From: Paramicrosporidium saccamoebae
Lineage: Eukaryota > Rozellomycota
Direction of reading: 5' to 3'
Assembly: GCA_002794465.1 (NCBI GenBank)
Contig: MTSL01000010.1
Span: 4,969 to 65,335, forward strand
DNA length: 60,367 bases
The position numbers were made by a program, and so were the translations under genes. Positions within the stretch are counted from its first letter, which is position 1; every line of letters starts with the position of its first letter. Shown one piece after another: positions 38,445 to 49,400 of this stretch. The notes beneath the pieces are model-generated. The model had not been told where the DNA came from. It ran no database searches and worked only from the letters and a program-made list of their open reading frames with translations.

Positions 38445-40844
38445 CTAAAGACTGCCAAGAAGGATTGAAGGAAGATTGCCCCGTTTCGCAATAATCCGCT
38501 TAGAGACGGAAGAGTAGGCATTTCCTAGAAAGATTGTCGCCCGGCTACATACTTCGGCTTCCACAATCTCGGCAATCTGCATCCGAATTTCGGATGGGAC
38601 GTCTCTCAGACCATCGACCTGTGCGTCCAAAATGTCCCTTCGGGATGCCAGGCGCACTGGAAATGGATTAGATGAGTGTGGTACGTCAGAAATGACATAT
38701 AGGGTGGCCGGACTAATGTTTTCTGACCGATGGATTGCATGCAAGATAGTCTCCTCCAATGATGCGCGACAGTTCATCTGCAGAATGGAGGCCTGTTCAT
38801 CAGTCAAACTGTGAATTTTGTCGAGATCAGCGCCGCAGACAGTGGGATCGTCACCGCGCGAATACTCCACACATGCCAAAGGCTGATCAAACTGTTCCAC
38901 CATGGCCTGGATCCACACCCTAATGGGTTTGGACACTTTTAGCTTGGCGGTCCATTGGCGATAGGCGGAATCTCGCTCCGGATCGGCAAAGGATGTAAAG
39001 CTGCCAAAAAGATGTCGGAATGCAAGCACTTGGTCTTGACATCCGCCAAATTGCTGTCGAATCTCCTGTTCCTTGGTGGGAAAGACATGTAGAATGGCCT
39101 GGCCAGCCGGTACAAAACCTGCGTCAATTAGCACATTGTCGCGCATCTTCATCATGTTCCTATCTCGAATGGTCCAAGGAACAAACTGAGCCACACGATC
39201 AATCCAGCCATCGTGTCGCGCAATAAAGTCATCAACTGGGAGCATTTTGACAAACGAATGCTTGTCGAAATCGGCAATCTGCTCCAGTGCAACTCTTATA
39301 GTGTGGTCACTGGGAGCCACAAGGGGAGGAAGGACCAGCGTGCGGTTAAGGATTGCTGCATATGCAGCAGCGTTCTGTAGAGCATTTAGTTGGTGACCCA
39401 GGGAGAGTTGCGGCTCATATATTAAAAACCTTTCCGTTTCCTCCTGGCCATGGACTGGGAATGTGATTGTATCCAGAACACAGGTAGGATTGACGCGGTA
39501 TTTGCTGTGATCCCAGCCATGCTTCTCCATCACCTCCACGGTGAACAGCCCCAACTGCGTAAGGGCATGAACATTCTGCACCCTTTCGTGGTGGAATGAC
39601 ACTATTGGAAGTTGTGACAGCGGCTTCATCTCTGCAATCATTCGGTCCACTTGTTGTGCATCCTTTTCCAACGCCAGCGGAACGGTAAAATAGTTCAACT
39701 TGATGGTTCCCAGTTCATCCACTAAGTGCTCCTCGGGCCTGCCCTTTGTGTGTTCTCCAGGCTCGCGATGATGGGTACTGAAGCTAATTTGTCGTTCCAG
39801 CGCCGGATATAACATGTACAATCCCCGCATATACATAAACTCTATGAGAAACTTTTTCCAGGAGCGACGCCAGTAGCGAACGGCCGAGTCTGGGATGGAT
39901 TGTTTCAAATCCGATCCATCCTTGTCGCGTCTCCATCGATAGAATTGCAGAAATTGTCGCCAGAACCACGGGATCAGCAGAGCACCCCAACTGGAGGGCA
40001 GTTGGAAGAGAAACTGGCTCTCCTCCATACCAATCTCCTGCGATGGTATCCAATCCACGGGCTTCATGGCAATCTCATTATAGCGCGGAGTGACCAGGGA
40101 GATTCCAAAGAACCGCTCGGTTAAAACGGTTTGGTTTGCCAGCTGTCCACCTGGGAGAATGTACTTTTCCAACGCGATCACTGAATACTCAAAGAAACGT
40201 GGGGCCACTTCAATGTCATCTTCGAAGAAAAAGGCAAATTCATCATCCGATCTGGCCTCCCAGCTCTCCATGATAGTCTACAAATCAGCAAGAGAGGATT
40301 CGTATACTCTTTCCAGCCCGATCCGCGTCGCGTGCTTATTTACTCGGATTGTTCCGTGCTGCCAATCGACCTGGGAGACGTACTCCAGGACCCTTTCACT
40401 AGCCTCTCCATCCAAGTGGAATTCCAAATTAACCTTGAATCCAAAATAGGCAGACTTTTGGAGAGAATTGACCAGTCTCTTTAACGAAGCACGTCGACGC
40501 CATGCAAACACAACAACTCGAAACGAATATCTTTCCTTCAATGCCATTGCCCGCTCAAGGGCTCGTTGAGCCAATGTCCTGTGATCAGCACGGAATACGG
40601 GCGTTGCTGTAAACTTGTGAGACACATGTTCTATCTTTTCCTTCCACAATTCGTTTCGTGTCACCATAGGTGCTGCCATACGGGCCGTCGTAGATTTCAT
40701 CACGGGTTTTGATGACATTGCATACTGGCATCGACTCCGAAATAGGCCCAAGACGGCCAGTGTCCCCAGTATCAGTGTCAAAAGTTTCCATACCTTTCGC
40801 TGGAGTAGAAATCGGGCCGACTGAAGCAGGTGCATCACAGCCAT
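38445..40844 (-). CDS. Fused GT-A / fucosyltransferase-like protein, paralogue C
   Basis: 789 aa from two exons (40308..40844, 38445..40277). The 30-nt intron sits at exactly the same codon boundary as in paralogue B (LER-TIMESW), so duplication followed intron gain. The signal anchor is KLLTLILGTLAVLGLF. The GT-A-like module has FRVVVFAWRRRASLKRLVNS and AFFFEDDIEVAPRFF. The C-terminal module has FLIYEPQLSLGHQLNALQNA, LNRTLVLPPLV, ACVEYSRGDDPTVCGADL and FLGNAYSSVSKRI. It is much closer to B than to A. It lies divergent to POLK with only 61 bp between ATGs, so the two share a promoter region. Confidence 0.75.
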
Positions 40845-40905
40845 CCCTCATATCACCAAATCCAGCAATATCAAATCCTCACGATACGATTAATTGGATT
40901 TAATA

Positions 40906-42414
40906 ATGTCGGGAGTGAACACGACCTTCTTGGGAGGTCATGCCACAAAGAGCGGACTGCCGGAGGCACGGGATCGAACGCAAATAGATAAAATAATTCA
41001 GGAAGCCTCCAAAGGGAGCAAATTTTATGCATTCCAGCAACGACGCGAGCAGCGGATAGCAGAAAAAGTCGCTGCTCTACAAATTAAAAAGACTCAACTC
41101 TCCACTGGCTACTCCAAAGCGGAGCAGGAGACGCGTAAATGGCTTGCCGATGCAGAGAGCAGACGAATATTGGAGCGTACATATCTTCACATTGATATGG
41201 ATGCCTTCTTTGCCGCAGTGGAGGTACTGCGTCGTCCCGAATTGGCCACAGTGCCCATGGCAGTGGGTGGTGAAAGTATGTTGAGTACCTCCAACTACGT
41301 GGCCCGTACTTTTGGTGTAGTCGCAGCAATGCCTGGATACATTGCGCGGAAACTGTGTCCACATCTGATTATTATTCCACCCGACTATACAGCCTATCGG
41401 GCAGCCGGTGCAAAAGTCCATGAGGTGCTCCGATCGTATGATCCCAACATGAGCTCCTTTTCTTTGGACGAGGCGAGTCTGGATATCACTGATTACCTCG
41501 CCAGGTCGTCTGCTACACCCGAAGAGGTCACAGAAGAGCTGAGGGGCCGTGTTTTGCGAGCATCGAATCTCACATGTAGCGCCGGTGTGGGCTGCAGTCG
41601 ACAATTGGCAAAGATTGGCTCCAATGTGAACAAGCCCAATGGTCAATTTATCCTTCCTCCAGATCCTGAAAAAATCTTGGAATTCCTCAAGAAGCAGCCA
41701 GTCAAACGCATCAATGGTATTGGAAAGGTAACAGCCAAGATTCTCGAAGATTTGCTCAAAGTAGTGACCTGCGCAGACATTATCTCCCAGGCGACATGGA
41801 TCCGGTTGCTTTTTTCAGAAATACAGTCCGAATTCCTTCTGCTGTCGGCTCTGGGAATGGGGAGCGCGTTTGGCGATGGAGATGGATCGGAGCGCAAAAG
41901 CATGAGCGTGGAGCGGACATTTAAAAAGATTGACGCCTTGTCAGATATGCAGGTGGTGCTCAAGAAACTGTGCAAACGGCTGGCTGAGGATCTTTTGGAG
42001 GAAGAATGGGCAGGCAAGACTGTCTCAATCAAGATGAAGACGGCTGCATTTGATACACTGACACGGGCAGTCACTCTGGAAAATCCTGTCAGCACTGATG
42101 AAGAAATATACAAACACGCCTCCAAACTGCTCTCCAAGAACAAACCGCCCGATCTCAGACTCCTTGGCGTCCGTCTATCGGGACTAACAACGGATGCCCC
42201 TCGGTATCGCTGTTTAGACGATTTTGCTCACGAACCGGTTGAGCGGCCAAGCTGTCCTGTGTGCACTCAATCAATTGACGCCCATCCCGACGATACTCTG
42301 AGGATCAATGAACACATTGACAAATGTCTCGTCCCCCAGTCCAATCTCGTTCCCCAATCCAAGAAGCCGCGTCGAACTTTGGATGCATTTTTTAATAAAT
42401 CGGGGCCATTATAG
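40906..42414 (+). CDS. POLK: DNA polymerase kappa (Y family)
   Basis: 502 aa, single exon. Translesion polymerase of the DinB/kappa branch. Palm motifs YLHIDMDAFFAAVE (about residue 95) and SFSLDEASLDIT (about 185) supply the catalytic acidic residues. The helix-hairpin-helix thumb has INGIGKVTAKIL. The N-terminal extension before the palm (about 90 aa, with KIIQEASKGSKFYAFQQRRE) is the kappa-specific N-clasp. A single UBZ-type zinc finger (CPVC..HIDKC, about 446-471) and a terminal PIP-like TLDAFF follow. Budding yeast lacks pol kappa. ATG 40906 is preferred because the frame upstream has no ATG. Confidence 0.93.
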   Translation: MSGVNTTFLGGHATKSGLPEARDRTQIDKIIQEASKGSKFYAFQQRREQRIAEKVAALQIKKTQLSTGYSKAEQETRKWLADAESRRILERTYLHIDMDAFFAAVEVLRRPELATVPMAVGGESMLSTSNYVARTFGVVAAMPGYIARKLCPHLIIIPPDYTAYRAAGAKVHEVLRSYDPNMSSFSLDEASLDITDYLARSSATPEEVTEELRGRVLRASNLTCSAGVGCSRQLAKIGSNVNKPNGQFILPPDPEKILEFLKKQPVKRINGIGKVTAKILEDLLKVVTCADIISQATWIRLLFSEIQSEFLLLSALGMGSAFGDGDGSERKSMSVERTFKKIDALSDMQVVLKKLCKRLAEDLLEEEWAGKTVSIKMKTAAFDTLTRAVTLENPVSTDEEIYKHASKLLSKNKPPDLRLLGVRLSGLTTDAPRYRCLDDFAHEPVERPSCPVCTQSIDAHPDDTLRINEHIDKCLVPQSNLVPQSKKPRRTLDAFFNKSGPL

Positions 42415-42430
42415 TCAAGAGTAAATATGA

Positions 42431-42500
42431 CATATGACGCCATATGATGTCAGATGATGCCAGATGATGCCAGAGGGTGTCAGATGATGTAAGATGGTGT
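42431..42500. repeat. 10-bp tandem repeat after POLK
   Basis: Seven copies of CAGATGATGC with an exact 10-bp period (42431, 42441, ... 42491) lie just after the POLK stop codon. An AATAAA follows at 42521. Confidence 0.9.
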
Positions 42501-42693
42501 AGCCACTGACCAGTGATGCCAATAAAGGGTCGTTACTCAAACTTCAAAGATGGCCATTTGTTATTATAGCTACTAATGTGCAATTTGTAGATTGGCTTGA
42601 CAGTCTAAGAGTACCCTTTCAAATCCCTCCCTTCTCATCACCACTACCACCATATTCATAAAGATTGTTGATTTATTCAAGCCATGAGAATGT

Positions 42694-43497
42694 TCAAGCA
42701 AGAGTACAAAGCACTGGCAGCTTGGTTGCGCAGTCCAAAACATCAACAGTCGGATCATCGGGGATGGCCACAGTAAAGGCCAAACATCCCAATCCCTTGG
42801 CCTTGGAGCGAGGCAACAGGGACAGTCTTCCAAACCACGACTCGGTGCGACCACAATCCATCAGCAGTTTTGCGGCCTCCTTAGTGTTCTTGGGGTCAAT
42901 GTGCACTGGCTTGCCTCCCACGCGCTTGCAGGTTGCGACAACCTGTTGATGAGTGGAGAGCGGAGCAGTCACCAACACCATGTTGGTTGATGGTCCACAA
43001 GTCTGGAGACGCGTGTCGGCGCGGATAAAGGCAGCTCCGCCATTGTACGGCGACTCCTTGGACCAGATTGTCAGGTTGAACTTGCCAGGTAGGCTAAACT
43101 TTGAGCTGCTGAATATGTCGTTCTTCATGGCCACATTGGGGTTGTCGGTCCAGTCCTTGCAGCCATTTGTTGACACCAGCGGAGTTGTCAACAAGTAAGC
43201 TCCATTCTTGTACAAATCGAACGAGTCACCAGCACAGTACGCGTCAGTGATTGAAATCTGCACATAGTCGTCATAGTCAAACTTGAACGTGTAGGCCGTC
43301 TCCTCGTTGGACTGGCCAAAGAAGAATTTGAACCATCCCGAATCAAGCTCGAGATCAGTAATGATGTTCTTGGAACTCAGCTGGTTATGACCGTTCTTTG
43401 TGCTCGAAGGCAGATGGACGGCGGCCGCGGGAGACTTGCTGATGTTTGCCGAGGCGCTGGCGAGAAGGAGGAGGAGGGAGCCGAGTGCGAATTGCAT
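42694..43497 (-). CDS. Secreted protein with lectin-like C-terminus
   Basis: 267 aa, single exon. Signal peptide MQFALGSLLLLLASASA. Residues 45-150 follow a pattern I associate with small secreted fungal proteins: GWFKFFFG, then YTFKFDYDDYVQISITDAYCAGDSFDLYK, a beta-sandwich-like string with a TDxxCxGDxF core. The C-terminal 100 residues contain four to five cysteines (CGPST, CKRVGG, DCGRTESWFG, CLAF, DCATKLPVLC), whose end resembles a short C-type-lectin fold. No exact family is named. A TTAAAAG element 34-39 bp before the ATG (43531-43537) resembles those of other secreted-protein genes here. Confidence 0.8.
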   Translation of the reverse strand: MQFALGSLLLLLASASANISKSPAAAVHLPSSTKNGHNQLSSKNIITDLELDSGWFKFFFGQSNEETAYTFKFDYDDYVQISITDAYCAGDSFDLYKNGAYLLTTPLVSTNGCKDWTDNPNVAMKNDIFSSSKFSLPGKFNLTIWSKESPYNGGAAFIRADTRLQTCGPSTNMVLVTAPLSTHQQVVATCKRVGGKPVHIDPKNTKEAAKLLMDCGRTESWFGRLSLLPRSKAKGLGCLAFTVAIPDDPTVDVLDCATKLPVLCTLA

Positions 43498-43686
43498 GTT
43501 GTGTTGACCCCACAGCCCACAGGTTACATCTTTTAAGCCCGTCTTTGTTGTGGTCGTCTTGGCATTTCCTCTTTTGGGGTGGCATCAATATCGCCATTTT
43601 GGGCGGACTATCTGTCTCGAATTGGGATGGTGGATTCGCCACTTTTGGACGGTGCGCGCCCATCTCTGTTTTCAGCGCAGCCAAAT

Positions 43687-43741
43687 CCCCAATAGTAGCT
43701 AGAGGACAGGCCAAAGGTCTCCCAAAACCCCAATAGTAGCT
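43687..43741. repeat. 41-bp direct repeat CCCCAATAGTAGCT
   Basis: Two identical 14-bp copies at 43687-43700 and 43728-43741 in the gap between the secreted protein and the zinc-finger gene. Each holds a CCAAT box on the plus strand. The rest of 43498-43789 shows only short near-repeats of the type GCCA(C/T)TTTTGG. Confidence 0.7.
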
Positions 43742-43789
43742 GGATTCTAAATAAAGTGGCAAAAAGTAACACATTTATTCTACATAATG

Positions 43790-44296
43790 CTACAAGTCGT
43801 TCATTCTCTGAGCAGCCTTCATGCTCCGTACACCGACCGGCAGTGTGCAAATATGGGTCCGATAATGCTGCAGCATGTTGTCACGTCGACTAAATGTCCG
43901 CTCGCATTCTGGATAGAGACAATTAAAGGGTTTGGCGCCAGTGTGGATCACCAAGTGACGCTGCAAACGCGACTTGCTTGGGAACACTTTCCCACATCCG
44001 GGATTCCCACAAACATGTCGCGGCAGAGTGTTCTCCTTATCCTCTGTCGACGTTGCTGCCACGAGGGCATCCAATGAGCCATCTGTAAAGCTCCACATTG
44101 ACGAATCGCCGCTATATGTTTGGCAGTACAGCTGGTTGGGCTGGGTTGGCGGCGGCATGTTCAGTGGGGGGACAATGGGCATTCGATATTTACATTTGTA
44201 ATTCAGCAGTCCCGTCTCGGCCAGCGAGGGGAGTCGCACTCCCTCCTCCGGTGACTCGGAGATAGGGACTGAAGAGGGCGGTTGGTAGGGGTCCAT
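43790..44296 (-). CDS. Two-finger C2H2 transcription factor
   Basis: 168 aa from ATG 44296. Two adjacent C2H2 fingers lie near the C-terminus: CGNPGCGKVFPSKSRLQRH (then LVIH) and CLYPECERTFSRRDNMLQH (then YRTH), joined by the usual TGAKPF linker. The C-x4-C spacing in both is of the fungal/Sp1-like type. The N-terminal 95 residues are Pro/Ser-rich and could be an activation segment. DNA target is unknown. It is divergently arranged with FMT1, with 101 bp between ATGs including a CCAAT box at about 44360. Confidence 0.85.
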   Translation of the reverse strand: MDPYQPPSSVPISESPEEGVRLPSLAETGLLNYKCKYRMPIVPPLNMPPPTQPNQLYCQTYSGDSSMWSFTDGSLDALVAATSTEDKENTLPRHVCGNPGCGKVFPSKSRLQRHLVIHTGAKPFNCLYPECERTFSRRDNMLQHYRTHICTLPVGVRSMKAAQRMNDL

Positions 44297-44397
44297 CACC
44301 GACGAACGGGCGTGGTGTCTCCAACCTGGGCTTTTCAGGTAATAAATTCGAATTTGGTAACCAATCAAAATTATTCAAACACAGCAGCCTGTCTGTC

Positions 44398-45440
44398 ATG
44401 GGGATGCGCATCATGTACTTTGGGTCCGACCGCTTTTCTAGACTCTGTTTGCAGAGAATGCTTGCTCAAAATCACGAGCTGCGCGTCAAATTGGCCATTT
44501 GTTGCCCTCCCGACGCCAAAGGTAAGCAATATTGTATTCTTGTGGGCATTTGACTAGGCGAGTTATTCCAAATGGCCCGCACCACTGGCATAAACCACCA
44601 TGTGCTCCCTCCAAAGACTTTGAGAAATTGGAATGTACACTGAATGCATTAGTTCATGTGTAGGTCGAGGGCGAGTTTGACTTGGGACTGGCAGTATCAA
44701 TTGGCTATTTTATTCCCAGTCGCATCATCAACTCATTTCCCTTGGGCATGCTCAATGCACATCCATCTATCCTCCCAAAATATCGTGGGGCATCGCCCCT
44801 CCAATACACCATAATGAATTGCGATACGGAGACGGGTGTTTCCATCATTGACCTGGACACGAAGGAGTTTGACGCTGGCAACATTTGGCATCAGAGGACA
44901 CTCAGCATTGACCCGTGTCGGTCGTTTAGAGACTTGGAAGAACAGTTAGCATACGTCTCGGCCGAGTCTTTGTTAGAGGTCATTGCTGATTTTCCGCGGT
45001 TCAAGGCTCAGAAACAGGCCCAGGTGGGTATTGCTTCATATGCCCCAAAGATCCAAAGGTCCGACGCAAAAATCTCTTTGGATAGCATGACTCGGTTGGA
45101 TATATTTGGTAGGTACCAGGCAATTTCCCATCAAGAAAAGATTTATGCGACTCTGTTGGATGGAAAAGAGGTCTCCTTTCTAAATGTCCTTGATCCTCGA
45201 GAAACAGTCGTTACTGGAATGTCGCCGACTCAATTTGCCAGTCTCGACGGATCGTGTCCTCCAGGATCCACCTTTTTCGAACGCCCTACCAAAATAGTCT
45301 GGATCAAGTGTCTTGATGGCTGGCTCCCTGTCACGTCATTTCGTCTTCCCAACAAATCTGCTCCCTTCCTCGCCCCTGCCTTTCATCAAGCCGTCAGACT
45401 TGTCAACTTTCAGCCCAATTTCCAAGTGGCCGGCCCCTGA
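44398..45440 (+). CDS. FMT1: Methionyl-tRNA formyltransferase
   Basis: Formylates initiator Met-tRNA for mitochondrial translation. Three exons (44398..44521, 44558..44634, 44664..45440) with 36- and 29-nt introns give 325 aa. Splicing yields MYFGSDRFSRLCLQRML, then GELFQMARTTGI and VEGEFDLGLAVSIGYFIPS. The catalytic-site block LNAHPSILPKYRGASPLQY matches the formyltransferase motif (LNLHPSLLPRYRGAAP), and TGVSIIDLDTKEFDAGNI continues it. The C-terminal OB-like domain is present (PPGSTF..IKCLDGWLPV). The gene ends 9 bp before VPS20 starts, in the same orientation. Confidence 0.92.
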
Positions 45441-45449
45441 TTGGACAGC

Positions 45450-46178
45450 ATGGGCGCAAGCAGTAGCAAGGACAAGCAAAAGATTACTCCGAGGGATAGA
45501 GCAATTCTGGATCTCAAGGTGCAACGGGACAGACTCAAGCAGTACCAAAAGAAGGTGGTGGTCATTCTGGGTCGGGAGACTGAAATTGCCAAGGCACACT
45601 TGGCCGCTGGAAATAAGCCGCTTGCGCTGCTGGCCTTGAAGAAGAAAAAGTATCAAGAAGGTTTACTAGAGTCTACCTCTGCTCAGCTTCTCAATTTGGA
45701 GCAACTGGTATTACTGCGCACAGGATTTTCAGTTTGTAGACATCGGGCATAGAGTTTGCGCAGGTTGAACAGCAGGTGCTCCATGGCCTGCGACAAGGAA
45801 ATAGCGTCCTTACTGAGCTGCAAAAGGAAATGTCGCTTGATGAGGTGGAAAAGCTCATGTCAGACACTGCCGAAGCCGTTGCCTACCAAAACGTACCGTA
45901 TGTTCATTATTGACTGTGTAGGAAATATCGGCAATGCTATCTGGGAAATTAACAGAAGAAGATGAGGAAGATTTGGAAGCTGAGCTGGCTCAATTGCAAG
46001 CTGAATTGGTATAGCTCATTAGATGGTTGGTAATGTGTCATAGATGCCCGAGATTCAAGCTGAAATGCCATCAGTACCCACAACGGAGCCTACTCCATTA
46101 AAGCATGAGTCTGAGCATGAGGAGGAGGAGGAGGAGCGAGTTGAAGAGAACAAAAGAGCAGCCCCATTACTGGCCTAA
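45450..46178 (+). CDS. VPS20: ESCRT-III subunit Vps20/CHMP6
   Basis: Nucleates ESCRT-III on endosomes. Four exons (45450..45707, 45740..45892, 45922..46008, 46044..46178) with 32-, 29- and 35-nt introns, all phase 0, give 210 aa. The N-terminus MGASSSKDK is an N-myristoylation signal as in CHMP6. A basic helix-rich Snf7 domain follows (LDLKVQRDRLKQYQKKVVVI, ALLALKKKKYQEG), then an acidic C-terminus (EDEEDLEAELAQLQAEL) that forms the MIM region. Only 9 bp separate it from FMT1, so its promoter must lie within the FMT1 coding sequence or be shared. Confidence 0.92.
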
Positions 46179-46218
46179 GAAACTTGTTAGATAGCATCCG
46201 CTTATTATTGGTATTCCT

Positions 46219-46255
46219 ACCAACTACCAACTACCAACTACCAGCTATCAGCTAC
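46219..46255. repeat. 7-bp ACCAACT tandem repeat
   Basis: Five copies of ACCA(A/G)CT lie between VPS20 and SKI3. The rest of this 230-bp gap contains a short C/T-rich stretch and an AATAAA just before the SKI3 ATG. Confidence 0.85.
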
Positions 46256-46411
46256 CGCACAATCCACTCCATTCTAGTCGTGTTGGTAATGGTGGCCTAT
46301 AAAAGTGCCAACTACTTTAGTAAATGCTCTCTCTCGCTATTCAACAGGCTCTTTGTTAGATTTGCATCTTGTTCGCTAGGATTACTCGAATAAAAATTAA
46401 TTCCGGGTTAA

Positions 46412-49400
46412 ATGAGTTCGGTCAAGTCCCTATGCAAAGCGGCGAGGGAAGCATTAGACCGTGGCGATGCAGCGACAGCCCTTCGTATCTGCGAGACGGG
46501 TCTCAACGAGCCGCATTACATGCTACTTGTATTCAAGGCCCTGTCGCTGCAACAATTGGGTCAGACCGATGACGCACTGCGCACCTATCGAGAGGCGATT
46601 GACTGTGAAGAGGGACCATTGGCATGGCAGGTATTCTGCATTCGTGACTAATTCTAGGGGCTGACGACGTTGTTAGAAAGCAAGGAGAGATGGGCCGATG
46701 TCGTCCCGGTATTACAGACTTTGAGAAAAATGTTCAAAGACGATACTGCCAAGTATCTGGATTACACAAAGAGACTACTTAAGGCGCACAATGGAGCCGG
46801 CCAGCTGGATGCGTGTTTGCCTTTGCTTCAATGGCTACGTAAAGAAGGAGCCAATGCAGATCAAGCTAAAAACGCCAATGTAGATAGCGCTGAAAACACT
46901 ACTGTAGGTCGGGCTGACAACGCTCATGTAGATCAGACTGACAACACTGTTGTGGATCAGACTAGATATCTCGACGAGGAAATTTCCATCCGGGAACGGC
47001 TAGAGGATGCGCGCATCTCTAAAGAGATTGAAGTGCGGCGTTATAGATTGGGGGCAGAGCCATTGGTCATTTTGAAGGAAATTGTCAAGAATGAAGTCTA
47101 CCTAGAGTCCCCTCTAGAAGTTTTGTATGAGGAAAAGCTTTTTATGGGGAGAAATGTGGGAATAGCAGATAAATTGATGGATAGGATGCTGCGCAAAATA
47201 CCAAAGATCAAGGAGAAGAATACTAAAAAATTGCTTGACTTGGCAAAAGAGTATTCGGCCGATTCAAAAAGTGCACAGATAATTCTTATTGACATGCTTG
47301 ATCACAAAAATGTCCTAGTTCTCGGAGAATTTGGTCCGTATGAGGATCTGCAAGCAGCTAGTGATGAAAAAAATGTAGAGGAATTGGCAGCCAAGCGCCC
47401 CTCATCCCTGTTTTCTTCATTATTTTGTGTTGGCTATTTCTGGAAGCACCGAGAATTGGCTAACACTCAAAAATGGATCAACAATACACGTAGGCTTGCT
47501 GCCAAGCTAGAGACCGATTACAATGTCAATACACCCATGATGAAAAAGCAGCTGGATAGATTGGAGGCCCTGGTGTTTGCCAAGGATGGACGCTTCTATG
47601 ACGCAATTCCGCTTTTAAATACGTCACTGGGTGAAAATCCCGAGGACTTTGAAATTATCGAATCTATGATTGACTGCTACACAGCTCTACATTCGTACCA
47701 AGAGGCAATATCCTTGTACCATCGTCTGCTTGCGGATAGGGCAGATGATGTAAAGCTACTTTCCGATCTCGGGTGGCATTACTTTCTTGATCGAGACTAT
47801 TCACAGGCTCGTAATTTCCTACACCAGGCACAAAGGCTCGGTGAAGATGCCACAATCCTCACCAGGCTCGGTCGCGTCTACTGGGACGAGGACGAATCGA
47901 ATAGAAAAGATCGAAACATTTGTCTTGCCTATTTTCTATCGGCTGCTAAGAGCAATCCCAATGGATTTGAAGCCTTTTTATTTCTGGGAAAGTACTATTT
48001 TGATGTGGAAAAGGATGTTATCAGGGCTGAAAAGTGCTTTACCAAGTCACTGTCGCTCAACTCTGATTGCATGGAGACAGCTTTAGAGTTGGCATTAATC
48101 TGGATAAGCGCTGCTAATAGACATCCCTCTCTGAGAGACAAGTTGCACAAGGTGATCCGCGTACTCGAACCATTTACGGGTGAATATTATCGAAACAGCA
48201 AAATGTGGATGTACTTGGGAATGGCATTTTCTGGTGTAGACAAGTGGCCCCAATCGACAACGGCCTTCCAGAATGCCTTAAAGGGAGAACGTCCAAATGA
48301 GCTTCGATGTCTCTTGGGGCTGGCGGAAGGATACCGACGACAGAAGAGGTATATGGCGGCGGGCAAGGCATACAAAAGGGTGCTTGAATTGGATCCTTCC
48401 AATAAGACTGCCATAGTTGGACTAGCCTCGGTGGATACTGACACTGGCGAATACGAGTCGGCCCTTGAGAGATTGGCAGAATTGGAAGACGCAATTGTGC
48501 AGTTGGAACAAGTCAGGGTGGGCTATCTTAAAGCAGCAGAGTTAATCAACAATGCCTGCATCAAAGAGGCCATCAGTGACATTGAAACGTGTCTGCAGCA
48601 ATGTCTACAAGTCTTTCAGAGTCATGAATTGAAGGGGAAGCGACTTTGTTGGAAAATGTTGAGTGACACTTGTCTGCTCATGATCAGGGTGAGAATGGCA
48701 CCTGAATTGAAGGAATTGGAAAGTACCTGCGCTAGATTGCTAGAGACTGTCTCAATTGAATTTGAGGGCAATGAGATTTGGAACGGGATTCTCAAAGCTC
48801 TGTCTTCAGACAGTCTTATTTCGACAGTCGTCAAAATTTCGTGTCTCTGCCAAATCAACTTGATTGTCGAGAGCGATGACGCTGCTATTGTTTCTGGTGC
48901 CTGGACAGATCTGGCGGTTGTTCTACTCCGGTCAGCAACAACCCCGAATAGAGAATTGTTAGAGATTGTCAAGGACTGCGCTACTCAGGCCACTGAGGAA
49001 TCGATGGAAGCTGGAATTGCTTGGCTGATTCTCGGTATTGCCCATTTCCGCTGCGACGACTATGGAATGGCCCAACACTGCTTCCTCAAGGCAGTAAATC
49101 GCAATGTATCATCGGCATGGCTAGGACTGGCACATCTATACAGCAGTCTAGGCGATGACGATCTCGCGAGCCGCGCAATTGAAATTGTCAAGGTAAGCGA
49201 TGAAAATGCCCCTGCATGGCTTTATGAAGCATTCCAGGCCAGAAACACGGCTCGTGTTGGGCCTCTCCTCGGACAGGCAATTGACGCGAGTAGCGCCGTT
49301 GATGCTTCATTATGCATGTTGTGGGTGGCAAAGGGCGAGCATGATGGAACGGCAGAGGATCTATGCAAACTCCGAATGAGTCTGATGAGGAGACTTGCCT

